DNA of 64,000 nucleotides from Bacillus sp. AZ43. Lineage in GTDB: Bacteria; Actinomycetota; Actinomycetes; Mycobacteriales; Geodermatophilaceae. The notes below the pieces were generated by a model that was not told the origin of the DNA, did not search any database, and worked only from the letters and a program-made list of their open reading frames with translations. Where the stretch lies: assembly GCA_004570425.1 (NCBI GenBank), contig SPQJ01000024.1:1-64000 (forward strand). Direction: 5' to 3'. Positions 12,248 to 20,511 of the stretch are shown here, in pieces. Every line of letters starts with the position of its first letter. Positions within the stretch are counted from its first letter, which is position 1. The position numbers were made by a program, and so were the translations under genes.

Positions 12248-13524
12248 GCACCGTGGTGTCGTCACCGGAGGCCCGGCCCAGCCGGGGCCCCATCACCGAC
12301 CTGCTCACCGGTGGAGGCCGCGCACGGCGGCTGATCTGGTGGACGCTCGGTGCGCTCGTCGTCGTGTCCCTGGTGCGGACGATCAGCGGCGAGGAGGCGC
12401 TGACGTCGTCGTCGACGATGTCGGCCGCGCTGCTCCTGGCCGTGCCGATCGGCCTGGCCGCCCTCGGCGGTCTGTTCGCCGAGCGCGCGGGCGTGGTCAA
12501 CATCGGCCTCGACGGGATGATGATCCTGGGCACCTGGGGTGCCGGGTTCGCCGGCTACCAGTGGGGCTGGGCAGCGGCGCTGCTCGGCGGTGTGCTCTTC
12601 GGCGCGCTGGGCGGCCTGCTGCACGCGGTGGCGACGGTGACCTTCGGCGTCGACCACGTCGTCTCCGGTGTGGCGATCAACATCCTCGCGGCGGGTGTCG
12701 CGCGGTTCCTCTCCGAGCTGCTCTACACCGACAACGACGCCGGCGGCGGCGTCACGCAGTCGCCGGCGCTGTCCAGCGATCCGCCGGAGGTGTCGCTGCC
12801 GATCCTCTCGTCGGGCCCGGACCTGCTGGGCGACCTCGAGGGCCAGCACTGGTTCCTGGTGAGTGATCTCGCCGGCATCCTGCGCGGGTTCACCAGCGGC
12901 ATCGGCGTCCTGACGATCCTCGCGGTGCTGCTCGTGCCGGCGTCCTACCTGCTGCTGTGGCGGACGGCGTTCGGGCTGCGGCTGCGGGCCTGCGGCGAGA
13001 ACCCGGCCGCGGCCGACACGCTCGGCGTCGCGGTCTACAAGATGAAGTACATCGCGGTCGTCATCTCCGGCGCGCTCGCCGGCATGGGCGGCGTGTTCCT
13101 GGTCTTCATCGCCGGCATCTACCGCGAGAACCAGACCAACGGCCGCGGCTTCATCGGCCTGGCCGCGCTGATCTTCGGCAACTGGCGGCCGGGCGGCCTG
13201 GCCGCGGGCGCCGGCCTGTTCGGCTTCGCCGACGCGCTGCAGCTGCGCAGCCGCACCGCCGTCGTCGCGCTGCTGCTCCTGGTGGCGGTGCTGCTGGCCG
13301 GCGTCGCGGTGTGGCAGGCGGTGCACCGGCGGGCCGTGCGGGCGGTGCTGGCCTTCGCGTTCGCCGCCGCGTCGCTGACCGGCTTCCTCATGATCGAGGA
13401 GCTCCCGCCGGGGATCGTCTCCTTCACCCCGCACCTGACGACGCTGCTGGTGCTCTCGCTCGCCTCGCAGCGATTGCGCATGCCGCAGGCCGACGGGCTG
13501 GTCTACCGACGAGGAGAGCACTAG
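12244..13524 (+). CDS. Nucleoside ABC transporter permease 2
   Basis: 426-residue second permease of the BPD_transp_2 family, with the typical ERAGVVNIGLDGMMILG segment near residue 80 and about nine or ten membrane segments. ATGA overlap with permease 1. Its last codons overlap the GTG of cdd through the shared sequence CTAGTG. That physically links import and intracellular deamination in one message. Confidence 0.92.
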   Translation: MSTVVSSPEARPSRGPITDLLTGGGRARRLIWWTLGALVVVSLVRTISGEEALTSSSTMSAALLLAVPIGLAALGGLFAERAGVVNIGLDGMMILGTWGAGFAGYQWGWAAALLGGVLFGALGGLLHAVATVTFGVDHVVSGVAINILAAGVARFLSELLYTDNDAGGGVTQSPALSSDPPEVSLPILSSGPDLLGDLEGQHWFLVSDLAGILRGFTSGIGVLTILAVLLVPASYLLLWRTAFGLRLRACGENPAAADTLGVAVYKMKYIAVVISGALAGMGGVFLVFIAGIYRENQTNGRGFIGLAALIFGNWRPGGLAAGAGLFGFADALQLRSRTAVVALLLLVAVLLAGVAVWQAVHRRAVRAVLAFAFAAASLTGFLMIEELPPGIVSFTPHLTTLLVLSLASQRLRMPQADGLVYRRGEH

Positions 13525-13964
13525 TGGACGACGGGGTGGTGGGGCGGGTGGACGACGCAGCCTGGGACGCCCTGCGCGCGGCCGCGCGCGAGGCGATGAC
13601 CCACGCCTACGCCCCGTACTCGAAGTTCCCCGTCGGTGTCGCCGGGCTCGTGGACGACGGCCGCGTGGTCACCGGCTGCAACGTGGAGAACGCGTCCTAC
13701 GGGCTGGGCCTGTGCGCCGAGTGCGGCATGGTCAGCGACCTGGCGCGCACCGGCGGTGGCCGGCTCGTCGCCGTGGCCTGCGTGGGCGGGGACGGGCAGC
13801 CGCTGATGCCCTGCGGGCGCTGCCGTCAGCTGCTGTGGGAGCACGGGGGTGCCGACATGCTCATCGAGACGGTGTCGCTGGGCATCGTGCCCATGCGCGA
13901 GGTGCTGCCGGACGCCTTCGGTCCCGAGGACCTGGTCGCGGCGGCCGAGCGGGGACAGGGCTGA
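13524..13964 (+). CDS. cdd: Cytidine deaminase
   Basis: 146-residue tetrameric-type deaminase converting cytidine and deoxycytidine to uridine and deoxyuridine. The zinc site is Cys64 with catalytic Glu66 (CAECGM), plus Cys97 and Cys100 (PCGRC). Substrate residues are in GCNVENASYG. GTG at 13524 shares a base with the preceding TAG stop and follows AGGAGAG. The stop overlaps the deoA start (TGATG). All key residues are present. Confidence 0.96.
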   Translation: MDDGVVGRVDDAAWDALRAAAREAMTHAYAPYSKFPVGVAGLVDDGRVVTGCNVENASYGLGLCAECGMVSDLARTGGGRLVAVACVGGDGQPLMPCGRCRQLLWEHGGADMLIETVSLGIVPMREVLPDAFGPEDLVAAAERGQG

Positions 13965-15235
13965 TGGACGCGATCGACGTCCTCCGGACCAAGCGGGACG
14001 GCGGGGAGCTCAGCGCCGACCAGATCCGCTGGATCATCGGGGCCTACACCGACGGCGCGGTGCCGGACGAGCAGATGAGCGCGCTGCTCATGGCGGTGTT
14101 CTTCCGCGGCATGTCGCCCGACGAGCTCGCCGTCTGGACGCAGGCGATGATCGACTCCGGCGAGCGCAAGGACCTCTCGCCGCTGGGCCGGCCGACCGCC
14201 GACAAGCACTCCACCGGCGGCGTGGGCGACAAGATCACGCTGCCGCTGGCGCCGCTCGTCGCCGCCTGCGGCGTGGCCGTGCCGCAGCTGTCCGGCCGCG
14301 GCCTCGGGCACACCGGCGGCACGCTGGACAAGCTCGAGGCGATCCCCGGCTGGCGGGCCGACGTGCACGAGGAGGCCTACCTCCGGCAGCTGCGGGAGGT
14401 GGGCGCGGTGATCTGCGCCGCGGGCAACGACCTCGCGCCGGCCGACAAGAAGCTCTACGCGCTGCGCGACGTCACCGGCACCGTGGAGTCGATCCCGCTG
14501 ATCGCCAGCTCGATCATGAGCAAGAAGATCGCCGAGGGCGCCGACGCGCTCGTGCTCGACGTGAAGACCGGCTCCGGTGCGTTCATGAAGGAGCCGGCGC
14601 TCTCCCGGGAGCTCGCCCGGACCATGGTCGGCCTGGGCGAGGCGGCCGGCGTGAAGACGGTTGCCCTGGTGACCGCGATGGACCGCCCGCTGGGCCGCTC
14701 GGCCGGCAACGCGGTCGAGGTGGCCGAGTCGGTCGAGGTGCTCGCCGGCGGCGGACCGGCCGACGTCGTCGAGCTGACCCTGGCCCTCGCCCGCGAGATG
14801 CTCGCGGCCGCCGGGCGGGACGACGTCGACCCCGCCGACGCGCTCGCCGACGGCCGGGCGATGGACGTCTGGCGCCGCATGATCGCCGCCCAGGGCGGGG
14901 ATCCCGACGCGCCCCTCCCGAAGCCGGCGGAGACGCACGTGGTGACCGCCCCGGCCACCGGCACGCTGACCCGGCTGGACGCGTACTCGCTCGGTGTCGC
15001 CGCCTGGCGGCTCGGCGCCGGGCGGGCACGCAAGGAGGACCCGGTGTCGGCCGCGGCCGGCGTCGTCTGGACCGCCGGGGTGGGGGAGCACGTGACCGAG
15101 GGCCAGCCGCTCCTGGAGCTGCAGACCGACGACCCCGACCGCATCCCGCGGGCGCTCGAGGCGCTCGAGGGCGCGATCGGCGTCGACACCGACGACCGCC
15201 CCCTGCCGCTGATCCTCGACCGCATCACCGGATGA
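13964..15235 (+). CDS. deoA: Thymidine / pyrimidine-nucleoside phosphorylase
   Basis: 423-residue nucleoside phosphorylase family II enzyme that splits thymidine, deoxyuridine or uridine with phosphate to the base and pentose 1-phosphate. Motifs: DKHSTGGVGDKITLPL near residue 81, SGRGLGHTGGTLDKLEAIPG near residue 110 (the family signature), and KKIAEGADALVLDVKTGSGA near residue 186. It is last in the importer-cdd-deoA run, so imported deoxynucleosides would be deaminated and then cleaved. Confidence 0.95.
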   Translation: MDAIDVLRTKRDGGELSADQIRWIIGAYTDGAVPDEQMSALLMAVFFRGMSPDELAVWTQAMIDSGERKDLSPLGRPTADKHSTGGVGDKITLPLAPLVAACGVAVPQLSGRGLGHTGGTLDKLEAIPGWRADVHEEAYLRQLREVGAVICAAGNDLAPADKKLYALRDVTGTVESIPLIASSIMSKKIAEGADALVLDVKTGSGAFMKEPALSRELARTMVGLGEAAGVKTVALVTAMDRPLGRSAGNAVEVAESVEVLAGGGPADVVELTLALAREMLAAAGRDDVDPADALADGRAMDVWRRMIAAQGGDPDAPLPKPAETHVVTAPATGTLTRLDAYSLGVAAWRLGAGRARKEDPVSAAAGVVWTAGVGEHVTEGQPLLELQTDDPDRIPRALEALEGAIGVDTDDRPLPLILDRITG

Positions 15236-15237
15236 CG

Positions 15238-15251
15238 TCGGACCGGTCCGA
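15238..15251. promoter_or_regulatory. Palindrome upstream of the ABC exporter
   Basis: TCGGACCGGTCCGA is a perfect 14-base palindrome ending 33 bases before the exporter GTG, just upstream of a possible -10 (GAGACT, 15271-15276). It could be a repressor operator or the core of a small hairpin after deoA. No regulator gene lies next to it. Confidence 0.3.
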
Positions 15252-15284
15252 GGCACGGCAGGGCATGGGGGAGACTGTTCCCTC

Positions 15285-16181
15285 GTGACGAGTTCCACCG
15301 CGGTGCGCGGGCGCCCGCAGCCCGGCGACCCGCTGGACCCGGACGCGGCCATCTCGATCCGCGGCCTGGTCAAGCGGTACGGCGACTTCACCGCGGTGGA
15401 CGGCCTCGACCTGGACATCCAGCGCGGGGAGATCTTCGCCCTCCTGGGTCCCAACGGCGCGGGCAAGACCACGACGGTCGAGATCTGCGAGGGCTACCGC
15501 GGGCGCGACGCCGGCGAGGTCCGGGTACTGGGTGACGACCCGGCGGTCGGCGCCCGGCAGTGGAAGGCGCGGCTGGGCATCGTCCTGCAGTCCGGTGCCG
15601 GCGACAGCCAGCTCACCGTGCGCGAGATGCTCACCGCCCAGGCGGCGTACTACCCCGACCCGCGCGACCCCGACGAGGTGCTCCAGCTGGTCGGGCTGAC
15701 CGAGAAGGCCGGCGTCCGAGGAAGGGTGCTCTCGGGCGGCCAGCGCCGTCGGCTGGACGTGGCGCTCGGCATCGTCGGCCGCCCGACGCTGCTGTTCCTC
15801 GACGAGCCGACCACCGGCTTCGACCCGGAGGCGCGACGCCAGTTCTGGTCCCTGATCCGCTCGCTGCGCGACCTGGGCACCACCATGCTGCTCACCACCC
15901 ACTACCTCGACGAGGCCGAGGCGCTGGCCGACCGGGTCGGGGTCATCGCCCGCGGCCGGCTGGTCGAGGTCGCCGTCCCGTCGACGCTGGGCGGCCGCGA
16001 GTCGGCGCCCGCCGTCGTCACCTGGACCGAGGACGGCGTCCGGCGCACCGAGGCCACCGCCACGCCGACGGCGTTCGTCCGCGACCTCGCCGCGCGGTTC
16101 CCCGGCGAGGTGCCCGACCTCGCGGTGAGCCGCCCGACCCTCGAGGACGTGTACCTGCGCATGATCGGGGAGCCGTCATGA
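15285..16181 (+). CDS. ABC-2 exporter ATP-binding protein
   Basis: 298-residue DrrA/CcmA-like ATPase. Walker A GPNGAGKTT is near residue 56, signature LSGGQRRRLDVALG near residue 148, Walker B LLFLDEPTTGFDP near residue 168 and the H-loop is in LLTTHYLDEAE. It has the extra C-terminal domain usual for drug or lipid exporters. GTG at 15285 follows GAGACT-N8. Overlaps its permease by ATGA. The exported molecule is unknown. Confidence 0.92.
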   Translation: MTSSTAVRGRPQPGDPLDPDAAISIRGLVKRYGDFTAVDGLDLDIQRGEIFALLGPNGAGKTTTVEICEGYRGRDAGEVRVLGDDPAVGARQWKARLGIVLQSGAGDSQLTVREMLTAQAAYYPDPRDPDEVLQLVGLTEKAGVRGRVLSGGQRRRLDVALGIVGRPTLLFLDEPTTGFDPEARRQFWSLIRSLRDLGTTMLLTTHYLDEAEALADRVGVIARGRLVEVAVPSTLGGRESAPAVVTWTEDGVRRTEATATPTAFVRDLAARFPGEVPDLAVSRPTLEDVYLRMIGEPS

Positions 16182-16993
16182 GCGCCACCACCGAGCGGCC
16201 CCTGCCGTCCCTGGCAGCGGTCTACCGCACCCGCGGCGTCGTCGAGCTCAAGGAGTTCTTCCGGCAGCGCGAGTCGGTGGTCTTCACCCTGCTGCTGCCG
16301 GTGCTGCTGTTGGTCGTCTTCGGCGCGGTGCTGGACTTCGACCTCGGCTCCGGCGTCACCTTCACCCAGTACTTCATGGCGGGGATCATCGCCGCGGGCA
16401 TCCTCGGCGCGAGCCTGCAGAACATGGCGATCAGCATCGCCACGGAGCGGTCGGACGGGACGCTCAAGCACCTGGCCGGCACGCCCATGCCCAAGAGCGC
16501 CTACTTCGTCGGCAAGGTGGTGCAGGTCCTCGCGGTCACCGCCGCGAGCATCGTCGTCCTGCTGGCGATCGGCGTCGTCTTCTACGGCATCGACCTGCCG
16601 TCGGGTGGCGACTGGCTGACCTTCCTGTGGGTGGCGGTGCTCGGGGCGTCGGCGTGCACGCTGCTCGGGATCGCGATCTCCAGCCTGGCGAAGAACGGCC
16701 GCTCGGCGTCGGCCACGGTGACCCCGTTCGCGCTGCTGCTCCAGTTCATCTCGGGCGTCTTCTTCCAGTTCAGCGAGATCCCGACCTGGATGCAGACCGT
16801 GGCGGCGGTCTTCCCGCTCAAGTGGATGGCGCAGGGGTTCCGGTCGGTGTTCCTGCCCGACGCGCTCGCCGCCTCGGAGCCCGCCGGCACGTGGGAGCTG
16901 GGGCGCGTGGCGCTCGTCCTGGGGGCGTGGTGCATCGCCGGGCTCGTGCTCTGCGTGCTGACCTTCCGCTGGCAGGACCGCGCGAGCCGCTGA
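16178..16993 (+). CDS. ABC-2 exporter permease
   Basis: 271-residue membrane protein of the ABC-2 family with six hydrophobic segments (for example FTLLLPVLLLVVFGAVL and ITTM-like segments near 150-190) and the typical GVFFQFSEIPTWMQTVAAVFPLKW region near residue 192. Forms a heteromeric exporter with the preceding ATPase, to which it is coupled by an ATGA overlap. Substrate unknown. Confidence 0.9.
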   Translation: MSATTERPLPSLAAVYRTRGVVELKEFFRQRESVVFTLLLPVLLLVVFGAVLDFDLGSGVTFTQYFMAGIIAAGILGASLQNMAISIATERSDGTLKHLAGTPMPKSAYFVGKVVQVLAVTAASIVVLLAIGVVFYGIDLPSGGDWLTFLWVAVLGASACTLLGIAISSLAKNGRSASATVTPFALLLQFISGVFFQFSEIPTWMQTVAAVFPLKWMAQGFRSVFLPDALAASEPAGTWELGRVALVLGAWCIAGLVLCVLTFRWQDRASR

Positions 16994-17050
16994 GCGAGAT
17001 CTTCGGCTGGAACGCTCAAGCCGGAGCCTCGCCGTGACGAGTCCCGAGGT

Positions 17051-17506
17051 ATGCCGGATTCGCTGACCGCACTCGCGATCGTCGCCCTCGTCGGGCTCCC
17101 CGGGTACGTGTACATCGGGCTCGTGCCGCGGAAGGCCTCGGAGCAGCGTCGCAACCCGGGCCTGAACGTGAACTTCGAGATCGTCCTGTTCGGCCTCACG
17201 TTCGGCGTCACCGGCACGATGCTGGCGGTGTTCTCGGCCACTTCGCTGTGGGCCCGTGTCCTGGCCGCGTACACGTGGCCGGGCGCTGCGCTGACGGTGG
17301 CGAACGTCCTCGACTCGGTCCTGGCCGTGATCCTGGCATTCGTGGGCGCGCTGGGCGTCGCGACCCTTGCCGGAGGCGCCATGAGGCGCTTCTCGCGCGG
17401 GAAGAAGGGCGGGAAGACCCTGACGCTCGTGGTCGTGTCCGGCCTCGTCGTGGGCGGCTTCCTCGTGTTCGGCGTTCTCGGACTGTGCGGCGTGATCGGC
17501 GGCTGA
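17051..17506 (+). CDS. Orphan membrane protein of unknown function
   Basis: 151-residue protein with about four hydrophobic segments: LTALAIVALVGLPGYVYIG at the N-terminus, IVLFGLTFGVTGTMLAVF, ILAFVGALGVATLAGG, and LVVVSGLVVGGFLVFGVLG near the C-terminus. A basic cytoplasmic loop (RRFSRGKKGGK) precedes the last one. Third-position GC is high, so it looks coding, but there is no good ribosome-binding site: a CGAGG lies only two bases before the ATG. I do not recognise the family. It stands alone between the exporter and adenosine deaminase. Confidence 0.6.
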   Translation: MPDSLTALAIVALVGLPGYVYIGLVPRKASEQRRNPGLNVNFEIVLFGLTFGVTGTMLAVFSATSLWARVLAAYTWPGAALTVANVLDSVLAVILAFVGALGVATLAGGAMRRFSRGKKGGKTLTLVVVSGLVVGGFLVFGVLGLCGVIGG

Positions 17507-17529
17507 CCGATCGTGTGTTCCGCGTTGGG

Positions 17530-17542
17530 TAGCGTCGGACGG
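17530..17542 (+). promoter_or_regulatory. Leaderless -10 of add
   Basis: TAGCGT (17530-17535) followed by exactly 7 bases and then GTG at 17543. Confidence 0.55.
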
Positions 17543-18616
17543 GTGCCCGCACCGCTGAACGCCGAGAACGTCCGCCGCGCCCCGAAGGTCCTCCTGCACG
17601 ACCACCTCGACGGCGGCCTCCGCCCGCAGACGGTGCTCGAGCTGGCCGACGAGCTCGGCTACCGCGGCCTGCCGGCGGACGACGCGGAGACCCTGGGCCG
17701 CTGGCTCCGCGACGCGGCCGACTCCGGGTCGCTGGTGCAGTACCTGGAGACCTTCGCGCACACCGTCGGTGTGATGCAGACGCCGGACGCGGTGCACCGG
17801 GTGGCCCGCGAGTGCGCGCTCGACCTGGCCCGCGACGGCGTCGTCCACGCCGAGGTCCGCATGGCCCCCGAGCTGCTCGTGCCCGGCATGCCGATCGAGG
17901 CTGCCGTGGAGGCCATCCTCGACGGCTTCGCGCAGGGCAGCCGCGAGGCCGCCGAGGCGGGGACGCCGATCCGCGTCGGGGCGCTGCTGTGCGCCATGCG
18001 GCAGAACGACCGTTGGGACGAGGTCGCCGGGCTCGTCGTCCGCTACCGCGACGCCGGCGTCGTGGGCTTCGACCTGGCCGGCCCCGAGGACGGCTTCCCG
18101 CCCGACCGCATCCCGTCGGCGATCGCGCTGCTGGACCGCGAGGGCGCGCACCGCACGGTGCACGCCGGGGAGGCGGCCGGCATCCCCTCGATCCGCGCCG
18201 CGCTCGACGGCGCCCGCGCCGAGCGGCTGGGCCACGGCGTCCGGACGGCGGACGAGGTGCCCGTCGACGGCCCGCTCGGCCCGGTGGCGCAGCGGGTGCT
18301 CGACCAGCAGGTGCCCCTGGAGGTCGCGCCGTCGTCCAACGTGCAGACCGGCGCCTACCCGTCGCTGGCGGAGCACCCGGTCGACCGGCTGCACCGGCTG
18401 GGCTTCGCGGTCACCCTCAACACCGACAACCGGCTCATGAGCGGCGTCTCGGTCACCAGCGAGGTCACCGACGTCGCCACCACGTTCGGCTGGACCTGGG
18501 ACGACGTCCGGACGGTCACCGAGCGCGCGGTCGCGGCCGCGTTCCTGCCCGCGGAGGACAAGAAGCGCCTGCTCGAGGACGTCGTCCGGCCGGGGTTCGC
18601 CGCGCTCACCGCCTGA
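17543..18616 (+). CDS. add: Adenosine deaminase
   Basis: 357-residue metal-dependent deaminase converting adenosine and deoxyadenosine to inosine and deoxyinosine. Metal and catalytic motifs: HDHLDG with His19 and His21, HAGE near residue 206, LGHGVR near residue 230 and NTDN near residue 293. The GTG at 17543 fits the leaderless promoter; an upstream ATG at 17513 would add ten residues. Its inosine product is the substrate of the purine nucleoside phosphorylase encoded further right. Confidence 0.94.
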   Translation: MPAPLNAENVRRAPKVLLHDHLDGGLRPQTVLELADELGYRGLPADDAETLGRWLRDAADSGSLVQYLETFAHTVGVMQTPDAVHRVARECALDLARDGVVHAEVRMAPELLVPGMPIEAAVEAILDGFAQGSREAAEAGTPIRVGALLCAMRQNDRWDEVAGLVVRYRDAGVVGFDLAGPEDGFPPDRIPSAIALLDREGAHRTVHAGEAAGIPSIRAALDGARAERLGHGVRTADEVPVDGPLGPVAQRVLDQQVPLEVAPSSNVQTGAYPSLAEHPVDRLHRLGFAVTLNTDNRLMSGVSVTSEVTDVATTFGWTWDDVRTVTERAVAAAFLPAEDKKRLLEDVVRPGFAALTA

Positions 18617-18671
18617 GCCGGGTGCCCACCGTCACCCCCGTTCGCGGGAATCACGATCACGTCCCCGCTGC

Positions 18672-18677
18672 TACGGT
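18672..18677 (+). promoter_or_regulatory. Probable -10 of the helicase leader
   Basis: TACGGT fits TANNNT. Transcription would start near 18684 and give a leader of about 175 bases that includes the small reading frame and hairpin described below. Confidence 0.45.
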
Positions 18678-18726
18678 AGGTGCACCGGCACAAGGCCGGT
18701 CATCCTCCCGGACGGTTTGTCCGGGC

Positions 18727-18774
18727 ATGAGCGCATCCGTGCAGATCCCGCGTTCCACACCTGGGCGCAAGTGA
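18727..18774 (+). CDS. Possible 15-residue leader peptide
   Basis: A complete reading frame ATG...TGA encodes MSASVQIPRSTPGRK in the 5' leader of the helicase gene. It ends 10 bases before a strong hairpin, the geometry of a translated attenuator. There is no strong ribosome-binding site, and no codon run that names an amino-acid signal. Existence as a translated peptide is inference. Confidence 0.3.
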   Translation: MSASVQIPRSTPGRK

Positions 18775-18783
18775 TCGCCAAGT

Positions 18784-18818
18784 GAGGACGCCGGTACCTG
18801 CCGGTGCTCCTCCTCTTT
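18784..18818 (+). terminator. Attenuator-like hairpin in the helicase leader
   Basis: GAGGACGCCGG pairs with CCGGTGCTCCTC (18801-18812), 11 base pairs with one bulged C and a TACCTG loop. CTCTTT follows, a short U-rich tract. It lies 41 bases before the helicase ATG and could terminate transcription or mask the translation start. Confidence 0.45.
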
Positions 18819-18858
18819 CACGGGACGCGCTCCGAGCAGTATCGGAGCCCCACCCCGC

Positions 18859-20346
18859 ATGACGTTGGTCAACCCTGTCTCGTTCGAGTCGAACACGACC
18901 GAGAACGCTGTTCAGAACACCACCATTGAGAACACCGTCGACGCCCCCGCGGGCCCGACGTTCGGCCAGCTGGGTCTGCCCCAGCTGCTCGTGACCGCCC
19001 TGGAGCGGCGCGGCATCCACCGCCCGTTCGCCATCCAGACCTCCGCCCTGCCCGACGCTCTCGCCGGCCGCGACGTGCTCGGCAAGGCCGCCACCGGCTC
19101 GGGCAAGACCCTGGCCTTCGGCCTGCCGCTGCTCGCTCGCATCGGCGCCGAGGTCAAGCAGGGCCGCCGTGCCCCGCGCGGCCTCGTGCTGGTGCCGACC
19201 CGCGAGCTGGCCCAGCAGGTGCACGACAACCTCGCGCCGCTCGGCCAGGCCACCGGCGTGCAGCTCGCGACCGTGTACGGCGGCGCGCCCATGTACCGCC
19301 AGATCCAGCAGCTGCGCCGCGGCGTCGACGTCGTCATCGCCACCCCCGGCCGCCTGCAGGACCTGATCAGCCAGGGCGAGGCCACCCTCGCCGAGGTCGT
19401 CGTGACCGTGCTGGACGAGGCGGACTTCATGGCCGACCTGGGCTTCCTCCCGGTCGTCAAGGAGCTGCTCGACCAGACCGCCCGCGACGCCCAGCGGCTG
19501 CTCTTCTCGGCCACCCTCGACGGCGAGGTCGACGCCCTGGTGCGCCGCTACCTCAAGGACCCGGCCCGGCACGAGGTCAAGCGCGCCGGCGACGACGCCC
19601 CGCCCGCCGAGCACCTCGCCTTCAGCCTCGCCTTCCGTGACAAGCTGCAGGTGGCCACGGAGCTCGCCGGCCGTCCCGGCCGGACCATCGTGTTCGCCCG
19701 CACGCAGCTCGGTGTCGACCGGCTGACCGAGAACCTCAAGGCCGCCGGCATCAAGGCCGAGGCGATCCACGGCGGGCTCCCGCAGTCCGCGCGCCGCCGG
19801 GCCCTGGAGGAGTTCACCGACGCCCGCTCGCCGGTCCTGGTGGCCACCGACGTCGCCGCCCGCGGCATCCACGTGGACGACGTCTCGCTGGTCCTGCACT
19901 ACGACCCGCCGACGGACGCCAAGACCTACCTGCACCGCTCGGGCCGCACCGCCCGCGCCGGTGCCGCCGGCGTCGTCGTCTCGCTGCTCCTGCCCGACCA
20001 GGTCGGCCAGGCCAAGCGCCGGTTCCGCACCGCCAAGGTCGACCCCCGCGTCGACCGGATCCGCCCGGGCGACCAGGCGATCCTCGACCTCGTCGCCTCC
20101 GGTGTCGCGGTCGAGCCGAAGGAGCGCACCCAGCGCGACATGCGCCGCGGCGGCGGTGGCCCCGGTGGCCGCCCGCGTCGTGACGGCGACCGCCCCGGCG
20201 GTCACCGCGGTGGTCCGCGCCGGTCCTACGGCGACCGCCCGCGCGGCGAGCGCCCCTCCGGGGAGCGGTCCTCGGGCGGCTCCTACGGCGAGCGCGGCCA
20301 GCGCTCCGGCGGGCGGCCCGGCCGCCCGTCGCGCTACGGCAGCTGA
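18859..20346 (+). CDS. DEAD-box RNA helicase
   Basis: 495-residue ATP-dependent RNA helicase of the RhlE/DeaD type. Q motif region GIHRPFAIQTSALP, Walker A ATGSGKT (about 78-84), PTRELAQQ, DEAD box at 186-189 (VLDEADFM), SAT in LLFSATLDG, VATDVAARGIHV and HRSGRTARAG are all intact. The C-terminal 70 residues are an RGG/Arg-Gly-Ser-rich disordered RNA-binding tail. Such helicases remodel RNA in ribosome assembly, decay or cold adaptation. The long structured leader suggests autoregulation. Followed by a strong terminator. Confidence 0.95.
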   Translation: MTLVNPVSFESNTTENAVQNTTIENTVDAPAGPTFGQLGLPQLLVTALERRGIHRPFAIQTSALPDALAGRDVLGKAATGSGKTLAFGLPLLARIGAEVKQGRRAPRGLVLVPTRELAQQVHDNLAPLGQATGVQLATVYGGAPMYRQIQQLRRGVDVVIATPGRLQDLISQGEATLAEVVVTVLDEADFMADLGFLPVVKELLDQTARDAQRLLFSATLDGEVDALVRRYLKDPARHEVKRAGDDAPPAEHLAFSLAFRDKLQVATELAGRPGRTIVFARTQLGVDRLTENLKAAGIKAEAIHGGLPQSARRRALEEFTDARSPVLVATDVAARGIHVDDVSLVLHYDPPTDAKTYLHRSGRTARAGAAGVVVSLLLPDQVGQAKRRFRTAKVDPRVDRIRPGDQAILDLVASGVAVEPKERTQRDMRRGGGGPGGRPRRDGDRPGGHRGGPRRSYGDRPRGERPSGERSSGGSYGERGQRSGGRPGRPSRYGS

Positions 20347-20404
20347 AAAAGGACCCCGTCCTCCTCACCGCTCGCACGCTCGCGGTGAGCCTCTGGACGG
20401 GGCC
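20346..20404 (-). terminator. Terminator with U-tract for the leftward gene
   Basis: Read on the minus strand, GGACGGGG-type arms (20354-20361 with 20395-20402) enclose an inner CTCACCGC/GCGGTGAG stem, and the stem is followed by TTTTT (20346-20350). It serves the acidic protein gene and lies immediately after the helicase stop. Confidence 0.6.
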
Positions 20405-20449
20405 GAGCGGCCGGTCCCGGGATCTCCCGGGGCCGGCCGCTCCGTCTTT
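20405..20449 (+). terminator. Terminator of the helicase gene
   Basis: GAGCGGCCGG (20405-20414) pairs perfectly with CCGGCCGCTC (20433-20442), with further pairing of CCCGGGA/TCCCGGG-like bases inside. CGTCTTT follows. Confidence 0.65.
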
Positions 20450-20511
20450 CCGGCCCCCTTCCAGGGGCCCGCCCCGCGCCTGCGAGGGGTGGGGAGGAAG
20501 GGGGTCCTCTT

